DNA of 6,957 bases from Deltaproteobacteria bacterium (GCA_016845285.1 JAERSX010000748.1:1-6957); one strand, 5' to 3'; shown: positions 1-6,837, counted from the first letter of the stretch. Translations and numbers: made by a program. Notes: a model not told the origin generated them from the sequence alone.

Positions 1-125
1 CCGCGTCCCCGTCGCTCCAGCGGCCGGAAGAGCATGGCCACCGCCACGATGTTGGTCACCCAGCCGATGAGGCCAGTCACGATGGGGATGAGGGCGAGCT
101 CGTAGTGCACGCCCCTTCGTACCAT
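1..125 (-). CDS. DUF445-family membrane protein, N-terminal fragment (runs off the window)
   Basis: Only the first 41 codons are present. The translation begins MVRRGVHYELALIP and continues through a hydrophobic segment with GLIGWVTNIVAVAMLFRPLE (about residues 18-37). Small residues, GW-TN, then a hydrophobic run and MLFRP is the pattern at the start of DUF445 (YheB-like) inner-membrane proteins, whose function is poorly known. The first membrane helix would cover about residues 9-33, with the Arg-rich start on the cytoplasmic side. I chose ATG at 125-123. The in-frame GTG at 110-108 is an alternative, but its purine run AAGGGG sits only one base before it. Neither start has a clear Shine-Dalgarno site. 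The gene follows the lipoprotein stop by 30 bases on the same strand, so the two are probably co-transcribed. The family call rests on one short motif region, and the rest of the gene cannot be judged. Confidence 0.68.
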   Translation of the reverse strand, partial: MVRRGVHYELALIPIVTGLIGWVTNIVAVAMLFRPLERRGR

Positions 126-155
126 GGGCCCCTGCACCACCAGGGCCGCGGGCCA

Positions 156-1631
156 TCACTCCTGCAGCGTCGCCCACTGACGCAGGGCCGTCTCCGCGAT
201 GTCGGCGATGAGCGCCTGTTCGTCGGACAGATCCTCGTGGGCGGTGGTCTGGCCCGTGGCGGCGTGGAAGGACATGGCCGAGATGCCGTAGAGCACATCG
301 CCCGTGGCGTGCACGCCGTCGCTCAGCATGGGCGCGTCGGGCACCTGCTCGTGGAAGCGGGCCCAGAAGAGGTGGTGGGGAACGAAGGCCAGATCGCGCT
401 CGGTGGCCTCGATCAGCACCCAGCCCATGCGGGTGTCGAGGTCGTCCAGGGCGTTCAGTCCGTCGCTCTCGGTGATGTCCCAGTGGCGGTCGTAGATCTG
501 GGACTGGATGTCACCTCCGCCAGCGGCCACCACGTCGTCGTGGTCGACGGCGTAGCCCCGGGCGAAGAGGGAGACGAAGTCGTTGGCCTCGAAGAGAGCG
601 GCGGCGGTCTCCAGGCAGTCCTCGTCGACCTCCCGGTAGTCGTTGCACTGGCCCAGCGGGCCTGGGTGGTTGTCGATGCCGCGCTCGTCGAGGAAGGTCG
701 AGAAGGTCGAGAGGTAGTTCCGCTCCGAGCTCGTGCCGGCGATCATCACGCCGTAGGACTCGGGGAGCTCGCGCTCGGCGATCCTGACGGGCCCCTGGTA
801 GGCGCCGCTGTACTGCTCGGTGTCGGCGGCGTCCTCGACCACGGCGTGGATGGCGTCGGCCATGGCGGCGAAGTCGGTGGCGTCCGTGCCAGCGGGAGCC
901 TCGGCCACCCGGGATGCGCTCACGCCTCGGAGCGAGGAGTAGAGGCTCGTGGCTGCGGTGAGCGCCCAGTCGTCGGTGTCGTCGACATCGCGGTCCGAGA
1001 GACCCGCGGGCACGAGGCCCGTTCCGGTGCCGTCGGCGACCCGGTAGCTGTTCTCCGCGGCGGTCGCGAAGTCGTAGCCGTTGACATCCCGGTAGGCCTC
1101 CAGCAGCAGGTGGACGGTGCTGCCCTGATCCTCGAAGTGACCGCCCAGGGCGTGCAGGCCCTCGAAGGTGAACTCCGGGGTGAGTCCGGCGACCCACTTC
1201 GCCTCGATGAGCACGACGTGATCCCAGTCGCCCTCGAAGGTGGCTCGCCGCGTGTCGCGGTCGGTGTGCTGGTACCAGGCGCTCATCAGCGACATCTCGT
1301 CGGCGTAGGTGCTGGCCGGATCGGGCAGCTCGAGGGCCTCGACCTGGGTTCCTTCGTCCAGGCCGTCGTGATCGAGGAGGTGCTGGAAGACCTGGGCGAT
1401 GCCGTCGGGGTCTCCGGATGCTGGCCCCAGGATCAACACGCTGGCGCCGATGTCGGACGGTCCGTCGTCGCTCCCGCCGGAGTCGTCGCCCCCACCGGAG
1501 TCGTCGCCTCCGCTGTCGCTGCCGTCCAGGCCGCTGTCCGAGCCACCGCCGCTCGGCGGAGGCGTCGAGGACTCACCGCCGTCGCAGGCGAGGAGGAAGA
1601 ACAGGAGGAGAGGTTGCGGCCGTGGGTGCAT
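156..1631 (-). CDS. Secreted lipoprotein with two tandem SGNH-hydrolase-like domains
   Basis: The 491-residue product starts MHPRPQPLLLFFLLAC, a short signal peptide ending in a lipobox (LLAC, Cys16), so it should be a lipid-anchored protein outside the inner membrane. Residues 27-60 are a Ser/Gly/Asp linker. Two similar halves follow. Half 1 (about 62-240) has VLILGPAS (65-72), DWDHVV (135-140), HLLLEAYRD (174-182) and DVDDTDD (215-221). Half 2 (about 292-462) has VMIAGTSS (295-302), DHDDVV (353-358), WVLIEATERD (404-413) and DGVHATGD (428-435). Half 2 matches the GxS and DxxH blocks of SGNH/GDSL hydrolases: candidate nucleophile Ser301, with Asp428 and His431. In half 1 the matching positions are Ala71 and Asp217, so it is probably inactive. 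I preferred ATG at 1631 over ATG at 1655 because GGAG lies five bases before it and the signal peptide is then compact. The substrate is unknown; an esterase or carbohydrate deacetylase is possible by fold only. Confidence 0.8.
   Translation of the reverse strand: MHPRPQPLLLFFLLACDGGESSTPPPSGGGSDSGLDGSDSGGDDSGGGDDSGGSDDGPSDIGASVLILGPASGDPDGIAQVFQHLLDHDGLDEGTQVEALELPDPASTYADEMSLMSAWYQHTDRDTRRATFEGDWDHVVLIEAKWVAGLTPEFTFEGLHALGGHFEDQGSTVHLLLEAYRDVNGYDFATAAENSYRVADGTGTGLVPAGLSDRDVDDTDDWALTAATSLYSSLRGVSASRVAEAPAGTDATDFAAMADAIHAVVEDAADTEQYSGAYQGPVRIAERELPESYGVMIAGTSSERNYLSTFSTFLDERGIDNHPGPLGQCNDYREVDEDCLETAAALFEANDFVSLFARGYAVDHDDVVAAGGGDIQSQIYDRHWDITESDGLNALDDLDTRMGWVLIEATERDLAFVPHHLFWARFHEQVPDAPMLSDGVHATGDVLYGISAMSFHAATGQTTAHEDLSDEQALIADIAETALRQWATLQE
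1452..1553 (-). repeat. Low-complexity Ser/Gly/Asp linker with an 18-base repeat
   Basis: This stretch encodes residues 27-60 of the lipoprotein, made almost only of Ser, Gly and Asp. A 14-base direct repeat occurs at 1477-1490 and 1495-1508, giving an 18-base (six-codon) period that encodes DDSGGG/DDSGGS. Such linkers after a lipid-attached Cys hold the folded domain away from the membrane. The repeat could change length by slippage, but nothing here shows that it does. Confidence 0.7.
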
Positions 1632-1636
1632 GCGGG

Positions 1637-1640
1637 CTCC
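1637..1640 (-). promoter_or_regulatory. Ribosome binding site (GGAG) deciding the lipoprotein start
   Basis: On the minus strand GGAG is followed by five bases and then the ATG at 1631-1629. The upstream ATG at 1655 has only a weak GTGGGG before it. The same motif and spacing occur at two other genes in the window, which supports this start. Confidence 0.6.
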
Positions 1641-1710
1641 GACACGGGCCAACATGCCCCACGCTGTGCAGGCTCGTCTGGGGCCCCAGATGGATTTGAC
1701 AGGCCCGGGC

Positions 1711-2121
1711 TCAGTCGCCTGGGGATGTGTCCGGGAAGCTCCCGCGAACCCGACCCGTGACCCGTCGGGGCGCGAAGCCGCTCTTCGCGAGGCTGGCAGC
1801 AGGGACCCAGGTCAGCAGCTTGGAGGGGCGGAGGATGGCCATGCCGCTGTCGGCCCGGGTGGGGATGGTCTGGCTGGCGTCCAGGGGCTCGCTGCCGCCC
1901 AGCGCTGCCCAGTCGGGTGGCACCAGATCGGCCGCTGCTGTGGCCAGCCACCAGGAGCCCTGCTCCGAGGCCTCGCTCACCTCGTAGAACACGAGGCGCA
2001 GATCGCTCGGTTTGTAGTCCTGGAGCGAGGTCGGGGTCGGGCCGGAGACGTCGTAGATGGCACAGCCGGGCAGGGCCAGCAACGGTGTCTCCGACAGGTT
2101 GAGAGCGCGGGTTGTGGGCAC
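1711..2121 (-). CDS. Hypothetical protein of 136 residues, unknown family
   Basis: I do not recognise this protein. From the GTG at 2121-2119 it reads MPTTRALNLSETPLLALPGC and ends SFPDTSPGD. It is rich in Leu, Ala, Pro and Trp, has one Cys (20), and has no membrane segment or clear signal peptide. LALPGC resembles a lipobox only loosely: Pro is at -2 and no hydrophobic core precedes it. It looks like a mixed alpha/beta soluble domain, with DLRLVFYEVSE (40-50), GSWWLATAAADLVPP (55-69) and SGMAILRPSKLLTWVP (92-107) as likely core strands or helices. The frame stays open to 3807 antisense to the next gene, but that part is a shadow. GGAG five bases before the GTG supports this start; TTG at 2142-2140 is the alternative. 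It is first in the leftward unit, 79 bases ahead of the lipoprotein gene, and is divergent from the oxidoreductase genes. Natural-looking composition supports a real gene. Confidence 0.66.
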   Translation of the reverse strand: MPTTRALNLSETPLLALPGCAIYDVSGPTPTSLQDYKPSDLRLVFYEVSEASEQGSWWLATAAADLVPPDWAALGGSEPLDASQTIPTRADSGMAILRPSKLLTWVPAASLAKSGFAPRRVTGRVRGSFPDTSPGD

Positions 2122-2175
2122 GTGTTCTCCGACGGGAATCAAGTATGCCCTGCTGCGCGCATTAGGCTGCGCATC
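2122..2175. promoter_or_regulatory. Divergent intergenic region, probable site of two back-to-back promoters
   Basis: These 54 bases separate the leftward GTG start (2121) from the rightward ATG start (2176), so any promoter for either unit must lie here or reach into the flanking genes. The stretch is less GC-rich than its surroundings around 2137-2147. On the minus strand CATACT (2148-2143) is a possible -10 element that would leave a short leader holding the GGAG, but no good -35 is seen. On the plus strand no convincing -35/-10 pair is visible. The rightward ATG has only AGG at 2164-2166, nine bases upstream. CACGTG at 2119-2124 is palindromic but overlaps the leftward start codon and may be chance. 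Confidence 0.35.
2127..2130 (-). promoter_or_regulatory. Ribosome binding site (GGAG) for the GTG start of the hypothetical gene
   Basis: On the minus strand GGAG is followed by AACAC and then the GTG at 2121-2119. The five-base spacing equals that at the lipoprotein start. It is the main reason to prefer GTG over the TTG seven codons upstream. Confidence 0.55.
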
Positions 2176-3825
2176 ATGAACTACGGTTTCGCCATCGACA
2201 CCCGTAGCTGCATCGGCTGCCATGCATGCTCGACGGCCTGCAAGAGCGAGAACCAGGTGCCCCTGGGGGTCCACCGGACCTGGGTGAAGTACACCGAGGT
2301 GGGGGTCTACCCCGACGTGCGGCGCAACTTCCAGGTGACCCGCTGCAACCACTGCGCGAACCCACCCTGTGTTCGCGTCTGCCCTGTCACCGCCATGTAC
2401 CAGCGCGACGACGGCATCGTGGAATTCGACAGCGACGTCTGCATCGGCTGCAAGGCCTGCCTCCAGGCCTGCCCCTACGACGCCATCCACATCGACCCAG
2501 ACACGGGCACCGCCGCCAAGTGCCACTTCTGTGGCCACCGTGTGGAGAACGGCATCGAGCCCGCCTGCGTGGTGGTCTGCCCCACCCACGCCATCATCGC
2601 GGGCGACATGGACGATCCGGTCAGCGAGATCTCCCGGGTCCTCGCGAGCAACGACGTGACCGTCCGCAAGCCGGAGCAGGGCACGGCCCCCAAGCTCTTC
2701 TACATCGGGGGACACGACGCGGCCCTGCACCCCACGGCCACCGAGCGCGCCCCGGCCGGCGCCATGTGGAACGAGGTCCTCGACGCCCATGGGCAGCGCC
2801 GCAGCCCGGGCTACGCCGACGCAGCCGTATACGAGGTGGGCCTCAATGTGCCCGGCCTGCACGACACCGTCGGCCATGAAGACACCCAGGGCAGCCCTGC
2901 CCTGGGTCCCATCCAGGTCTCCCCGGCCCGCATGGCCGGCCAGATGGTCCAGGTGGCCACCAACGCCCAGCACAAGGTGCCCTGGCACTGGCAGGTCCCC
3001 GCCTACCTCGTGACCAAGGGCGTGGGCGCCGGGCTCTTCGGACTCCTCGCTGTGGCCACGCTGGCCATGCCCGACCTGCTGAGCCCCGGGCTCATGGCCT
3101 CCGGAGGCTTCGTTGGGCTTCTGGGCCTCGTGGCGACCACCGCCCTGCTGGTGGCCGACCTCGAGCGCCCCGAGCGCTTCCTCAGCATCCTGCTGCGGCC
3201 CCAGTGGCGCAGCTGGCTCACCCGCGGTGCCTTCGTGCTCATCGCCCTCTCGGGGCTGGGCACGGCATGGTGGGGCGCCGAGTTCTGCGGCTGGATGGGC
3301 TGGCTGAGCGTCGAGACGATGGAGTGGGTGCGACCCCTCATGGCGGTCTTGACCCTGCCCGCCGCGATCATGGGTGCCATCTACACGGCCTTTCTCTTTG
3401 CACAGTGCGAGGGCCGCGATCTCTGGCAGAGCCCCCTTCTCCCAGCGCATCTGCTGGTGCAGGCCGTCGTCGCAGGCGGCGCCTCGCTCGCGCTCCTGGG
3501 TCTGGGCCTCGACCTCGATCAGGGCGTGATCTGCGGGCTCCTCGTCGGTGCCCTCATCGTCGATGCCTTCCTGATGCTCGCCGGTGAGTTCGGCATCCCC
3601 CACGCCAGCGAGGTGGCCGCCCGGGCGGCCCACGACATCACCCACGGTCGCTACGCCCGTCTCTTCTGGGGCGGGGCCGTGTTGCTCGGCCATGTCGTCC
3701 CCGTTGTCCTGCTCCTCGTCGGCGGCCCCGTCCTCGCCGCCCTCGCCGGCGCGCTGAGCCTCGTGGGCTTGTACTGCTACGAGCACGCCTTCGTCATGGC
3801 GCCCCAAGAGATCCCCAACAGCTGA
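2176..3825 (+). CDS. Fused four-cluster ferredoxin / NrfD-type membrane subunit of a Mo oxidoreductase
   Basis: This 549-residue protein joins two subunits that are separate in PsrBC, SoeBC and DmsBC. Residues 1-165 are a DmsB/PsrB-like electron-transfer domain with 16 Cys in four groups: 12-15-18-22, 57-60-65-69, 89-92-95-99 and 116-119-131-135, enough for four [4Fe-4S] clusters. A linker (about 166-268) includes APKLFYIGG (171-179). Residues about 270-540 are an NrfD/PsrC-like anchor with roughly eight membrane helices. Its family motifs include DLERPERFLSILLRP (328-342), YTAFLFAQCEGRDLWQSP (403-420) and a C-terminal YEHAFVMAPQEIPNS. In the family this part exchanges electrons with quinone, and no haem-binding motif is seen. 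The ATG at 2176 is chosen because MNYGFAIDTRSCIGC is a typical start for these ferredoxins; the frame is open further upstream, but that part is antisense to another gene. It is co-transcribed with the catalytic subunit 11 bases downstream. There is no Tat signal, so the clusters should lie in the cytoplasm. Confidence 0.93.
   Translation: MNYGFAIDTRSCIGCHACSTACKSENQVPLGVHRTWVKYTEVGVYPDVRRNFQVTRCNHCANPPCVRVCPVTAMYQRDDGIVEFDSDVCIGCKACLQACPYDAIHIDPDTGTAAKCHFCGHRVENGIEPACVVVCPTHAIIAGDMDDPVSEISRVLASNDVTVRKPEQGTAPKLFYIGGHDAALHPTATERAPAGAMWNEVLDAHGQRRSPGYADAAVYEVGLNVPGLHDTVGHEDTQGSPALGPIQVSPARMAGQMVQVATNAQHKVPWHWQVPAYLVTKGVGAGLFGLLAVATLAMPDLLSPGLMASGGFVGLLGLVATTALLVADLERPERFLSILLRPQWRSWLTRGAFVLIALSGLGTAWWGAEFCGWMGWLSVETMEWVRPLMAVLTLPAAIMGAIYTAFLFAQCEGRDLWQSPLLPAHLLVQAVVAGGASLALLGLGLDLDQGVICGLLVGALIVDAFLMLAGEFGIPHASEVAARAAHDITHGRYARLFWGGAVLLGHVVPVVLLLVGGPVLAALAGALSLVGLYCYEHAFVMAPQEIPNS
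2884..2907. repeat. Perfect 11-bp inverted repeat inside the fusion gene
   Basis: ACCCAGGGCAG (2884-2894) is followed by two bases and its exact reverse complement CTGCCCTGGGT (2897-2907). It encodes residues 237-244 (TQGSPALG), in the linker between the ferredoxin part and the membrane anchor. The mRNA could form a very stable GC-rich hairpin, in practice opening the innermost pair to make a four-base loop. No T-run follows, so it is not an intrinsic terminator. Confidence 0.75.
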
Positions 3826-3836
3826 GTCCTGCCCAG

Positions 3837-6830
3837 ATGTCCAGCGCTTCCGCCGCCCTGTCCCAGTTCCTCGGTGCCATGCTCCAGCTGCGTCGCAGCT
3901 TCTCGCCGGCGGTCGATGAGGACGAGCCCTCGTCTGGTGGCCTGCTCGACCGCATCACCAACGTGGCCGGCAAGGAGATGCCCACCTTCGGCGAGTCCCC
4001 GGTTCCTCCGGAAGACCTCACCGAGGTGCGCCACCCCGACGGCCGCATGAGCCGCTACCCGCCGCCCGATCGCTGGAACGACTGGGTGGAGTTCGACGGC
4101 AAGGCCTGGCCTCGCCGCGTGGCCCGTCGCTACACCCTGGTGCCCACCATCTGCTTCAACTGCGAGAGTGCCTGTGGCCTGCTCGCCTACGTCGACAAGG
4201 AGACCTTCGAGATCCGCAAGTTCGAGGGCAACCCGGTCCACCCGGGCAGCCGTGGCCGCAATTGCGCCAAGGGTCCCGCCACCCACAACCAGGTCTACGA
4301 CCCCGAGCGAATCCTCCACCCCCTCAAGCGGGTGGGCCCCCGAGGTGCGGGCCAGTGGAAGCGCATCAGCTGGGAGCAGGCCCTGACCGAGGTGGCCGAG
4401 AAGATGCGGGCGAGCCGCGAGAAGCGCAGAGACGGCATCATGTACCACGTGGGCCGACCCGGAGAAGACCACTACACCAACCGGGTCATCACCGCCTGGG
4501 GCGTCGACGGACACAACTCCCACACCAACATCTGCAGCTCGGCGGCGCGCTCCGGCTACTACCTCTGGGCTGCCGGCGATCGACCGAGCCCCGACCACGC
4601 CAACGCGCGGGTGATCCTGCTGGTGAGCAGCCACCTCGAGACGGGCCACTACTTCAACCCGCACGCGCAGCGCATCATCGAGGCCCAGCGCAACGGCGCC
4701 AAGATCATCACCTTCGATCCCAGGCTCTCCAACACGGCCTCCAAGTCGGATGTCTGGCTCCCCACCTGGCCTGGTAGCGAGACGGTGGTGCTGCTGGCGG
4801 TGGCCAACCACCTGATCCAGAACGATCTCTACGACAAGGAATTCGTGCGCCGTTGGGTGGACTGGCGTGGCTTCCTGGGCCACATCGGCCCGGCTGTGGG
4901 GTCGAGTGATCTGCCTGCCGAACAGCAAGCTCGCCTCATGGCGGCGCTCCCCAGCGCTGGGCAGGCCCCGAGCTTCGAGCAGTTCGACACCGCGCTGAAG
5001 GCGCTCTACGCCGGCTACACCCTGGAGCGGGCGGCCGAAGAGTCACAGGTTCCCCTCGACCGCATCGTGGCCACCGCCGAGGCCGTGGCCAACGCAGGCA
5101 ACCGGGTGGCCGCGCATGTCTGGCGAAGCGCGAGCATGGGCAACCGTGGGGGCTGGCAGGTCTCGCGCTGTCTGTTCTTCCTCAACGTGCTGACCGGGAG
5201 TGTGGGCACCAAGGGGGGCACCTCGCTCAACTCGTGGAACAAGTTCGTGCCCAAGCCGTTCCGGAAGCCTCCGGCATTCGACGCCTGGAACGCGCTGCAT
5301 CTGCCCCACGAGTGGCCGTTTGCCATGTACGAGATGAGCTTCCTGCTGCCCCACTTCCTCGACGAGGGGCGCGGAGACATCGATGTCTACTTCACGCGCG
5401 TCTACAACCCCATGTGGATCAACCCCGATGGCTTCATGTGGCTCGAGGCCCTGCGCGACACCGACAAGCTCAAGTGCCACGTCGCCCTCACGCCCACCTG
5501 GAACGAGAGCGCATGGTTCGCCGACTACGTGCTTCCCATGGGCCATGCGGGCGAGCGTCACGACATCATGAGCCAGGAGACCCACGCCGGCATGTGGATC
5601 GGCTTCCGCCAGCCCGTGCGCCGGGTGGCCATGGAGCGGGCCGGCAAGCGTGTCGACAAGACCTACGAGGCCAACCCCGGTGAGGTCTGGGAGGAGAGTG
5701 AGTTCTGGGTCGAGCTCACCGGCAAGATGGACCCGGACGGCAGCCTCGGCATCCGGGAGTGGGTGGAGTCGCCCACGCGGCCGGGTGAGCTGGTGAGCCA
5801 GGACGAGTACTGGGGATGGATCTTCGAGCACAGCGTCCCCGGCCTGCCCGAGGCCGCGGAGGCAGAGGGCCTCAGCCCGCTCGCCTACATGCGGAAGTAC
5901 GGCTGCTTCGAGGTGGCCGAGAGCAACTACGTTCCCTACGAGAAGGAGCTGGCGGACGGCGGCGGTGGCGTGCTCGTCGACGGCGTGCGGCGCAAGGGCT
6001 TCGGCACCCCCTCGGGCAAGCTCGAGCTCTTCAGCACCACCCTGCGCGACTGGGGTTGGCCCGAGCTGGACCGGGTGGTGCCCTGGACCCTCGAGAGCCA
6101 TGTGCATCCGCGGCACATCGACCGCGAGGCCGGTGAGATGGTGCTCTTGCCCAACTTCCGCCTGCCCACGCTCATCCACACCCGCTCGGCCAACTGCAAG
6201 TGGCTCTACGAGATCTCGCACGCCAACCCGGTGTGGATGAACCCGCTGGATGCTGTCCGCATCGGCGTGCAGACCGGTGAGCTCGTGCGGGTGGAGACGG
6301 AGATCGGCTGGTTCGTGGACAAGGTCTGGGTGACCGAGGGCATCAAGCCCGGCATCATCGCCATGAGCCACCACCTCGGTCGCTGGCGGCTGCAAGACGA
6401 CGTCGGCGGAAACAAGGGGACGACGGCCCTGGCCAAGCTCGACGAGGACGGTGCGGGCGGTCACACCCTCACCATGCTCGAGGGCGCGCGTGCCTACGAG
6501 AGCGCAGATCCCGACACGGCACGCATCTGGTGGGAGGACGTGGGCGTGCACCAGAACCTCACCCACCCCGTGCAGCCAGATCCCGTCTCGGGTCACCACT
6601 GCTGGCTGCAGCGGGCGCTCTCGGTGCGCAAGGCAGTGGCCGGCGAGCGCCACGGCACCGTGTTCGTCGACACGCAGAAGTCTCGCGAGGTCTACCGACG
6701 CTGGCACGCCCTGGCGCGCTCAGCGGCCGAACACAGCCCCAACGGGGAGCGCCGCCCCTACTGGCTCAAGCGACCCCTGAAGCCGGTCCGGGCGGCCTAC
6801 AAGCTGCCCGCCGAGCCCTTCCGTCGCTGA
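3837..6830 (+). CDS. Molybdopterin oxidoreductase catalytic subunit (PsrA/SoeA-like, DMSO reductase family)
   Basis: This 997-residue protein is the catalytic subunit. After an N-terminal extension (1-100), the Fe4S4 motif CX2CX3CX29C is at Cys106, 109, 113 and 143, ending NCAKG. The molybdopterin domain follows. HTNICSS (229-235) gives Cys233 as the likely Mo ligand, as in polysulfide reductases, thiosulfate reductases and SoeA. FDPRLSNTASKSDVWLPTWP lies near 300-319, and WNESAWFADYVLPMGHAGER near 555-575. The C-terminal dinucleotide-binding domain begins about 770 (LPNFRLPTLIHTRS) and includes VWVTEGIKPGIIAMSHHLGRWR (about 831-852). SoeA (cytoplasmic sulfite oxidation to sulfate, linked to quinone) is the closest role I can name, but polysulfide, thiosulfate, tetrathionate or another oxyanion cannot be excluded. 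No Tat signal is visible: LRRSF (18-22) lacks a hydrophobic run after it. The ATG follows the fusion gene stop by 11 bases and has no good Shine-Dalgarno, so translation may be coupled to that gene. Confidence 0.93.
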   Translation: MSSASAALSQFLGAMLQLRRSFSPAVDEDEPSSGGLLDRITNVAGKEMPTFGESPVPPEDLTEVRHPDGRMSRYPPPDRWNDWVEFDGKAWPRRVARRYTLVPTICFNCESACGLLAYVDKETFEIRKFEGNPVHPGSRGRNCAKGPATHNQVYDPERILHPLKRVGPRGAGQWKRISWEQALTEVAEKMRASREKRRDGIMYHVGRPGEDHYTNRVITAWGVDGHNSHTNICSSAARSGYYLWAAGDRPSPDHANARVILLVSSHLETGHYFNPHAQRIIEAQRNGAKIITFDPRLSNTASKSDVWLPTWPGSETVVLLAVANHLIQNDLYDKEFVRRWVDWRGFLGHIGPAVGSSDLPAEQQARLMAALPSAGQAPSFEQFDTALKALYAGYTLERAAEESQVPLDRIVATAEAVANAGNRVAAHVWRSASMGNRGGWQVSRCLFFLNVLTGSVGTKGGTSLNSWNKFVPKPFRKPPAFDAWNALHLPHEWPFAMYEMSFLLPHFLDEGRGDIDVYFTRVYNPMWINPDGFMWLEALRDTDKLKCHVALTPTWNESAWFADYVLPMGHAGERHDIMSQETHAGMWIGFRQPVRRVAMERAGKRVDKTYEANPGEVWEESEFWVELTGKMDPDGSLGIREWVESPTRPGELVSQDEYWGWIFEHSVPGLPEAAEAEGLSPLAYMRKYGCFEVAESNYVPYEKELADGGGGVLVDGVRRKGFGTPSGKLELFSTTLRDWGWPELDRVVPWTLESHVHPRHIDREAGEMVLLPNFRLPTLIHTRSANCKWLYEISHANPVWMNPLDAVRIGVQTGELVRVETEIGWFVDKVWVTEGIKPGIIAMSHHLGRWRLQDDVGGNKGTTALAKLDEDGAGGHTLTMLEGARAYESADPDTARIWWEDVGVHQNLTHPVQPDPVSGHHCWLQRALSVRKAVAGERHGTVFVDTQKSREVYRRWHALARSAAEHSPNGERRPYWLKRPLKPVRAAYKLPAEPFRR

Positions 6831-6837
6831 ACCTTCG

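Noticed and set aside
1677..1690. Perfect 14-base palindrome TCTGGGGCCCCAGA between the hypothetical and lipoprotein genes
   Set aside because: About one seven-pair palindrome is expected by chance in a GC-rich window of this length. It has no loop and no T-run, so it is not a terminator; an operator role cannot be supported.
1696..1701. TTGACA on the plus strand, a perfect -35 box
   Set aside because: No -10-like hexamer is found 16-18 bases downstream, and the nearest plus-strand gene starts almost 500 bases away, across an opposing gene.
105..1760. A 551-codon open frame on the plus strand across the lipoprotein gene
   Set aside because: It is antisense to a gene with signal peptide, lipobox and family motifs. 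Its translation is Val/Gly/His-rich with no recognisable domain, as expected from the reverse frame of high-GC coding DNA.
2122..3807. Minus-strand open frame antisense to the ferredoxin-NrfD gene, continuous with the hypothetical gene
   Set aside because: The plus strand here clearly encodes the Fe-S and NrfD motifs. The antisense translation is Gly/His/Glu-rich without motifs. Only the part from 2121 downward has natural composition.
3837..3926. Possible Tat signal at the start of the molybdopterin subunit (LRRSF, residues 18-22)
   Set aside because: The residues after the Arg pair are polar and acidic (SPAVDEDEPSS), with no hydrophobic core or cleavage site.
3777..4928. A 383-codon minus-strand open frame spanning the junction of the two oxidoreductase genes
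   Set aside because: It overlaps two well-supported plus-strand genes and has the skewed composition of an antisense frame.
5043..6707. A 554-codon minus-strand open frame inside the molybdopterin subunit gene
   Set aside because: It is a shadow of a strongly supported gene. The translation is Val/His/Leu/Gly-rich with no domain or ribosome binding site.
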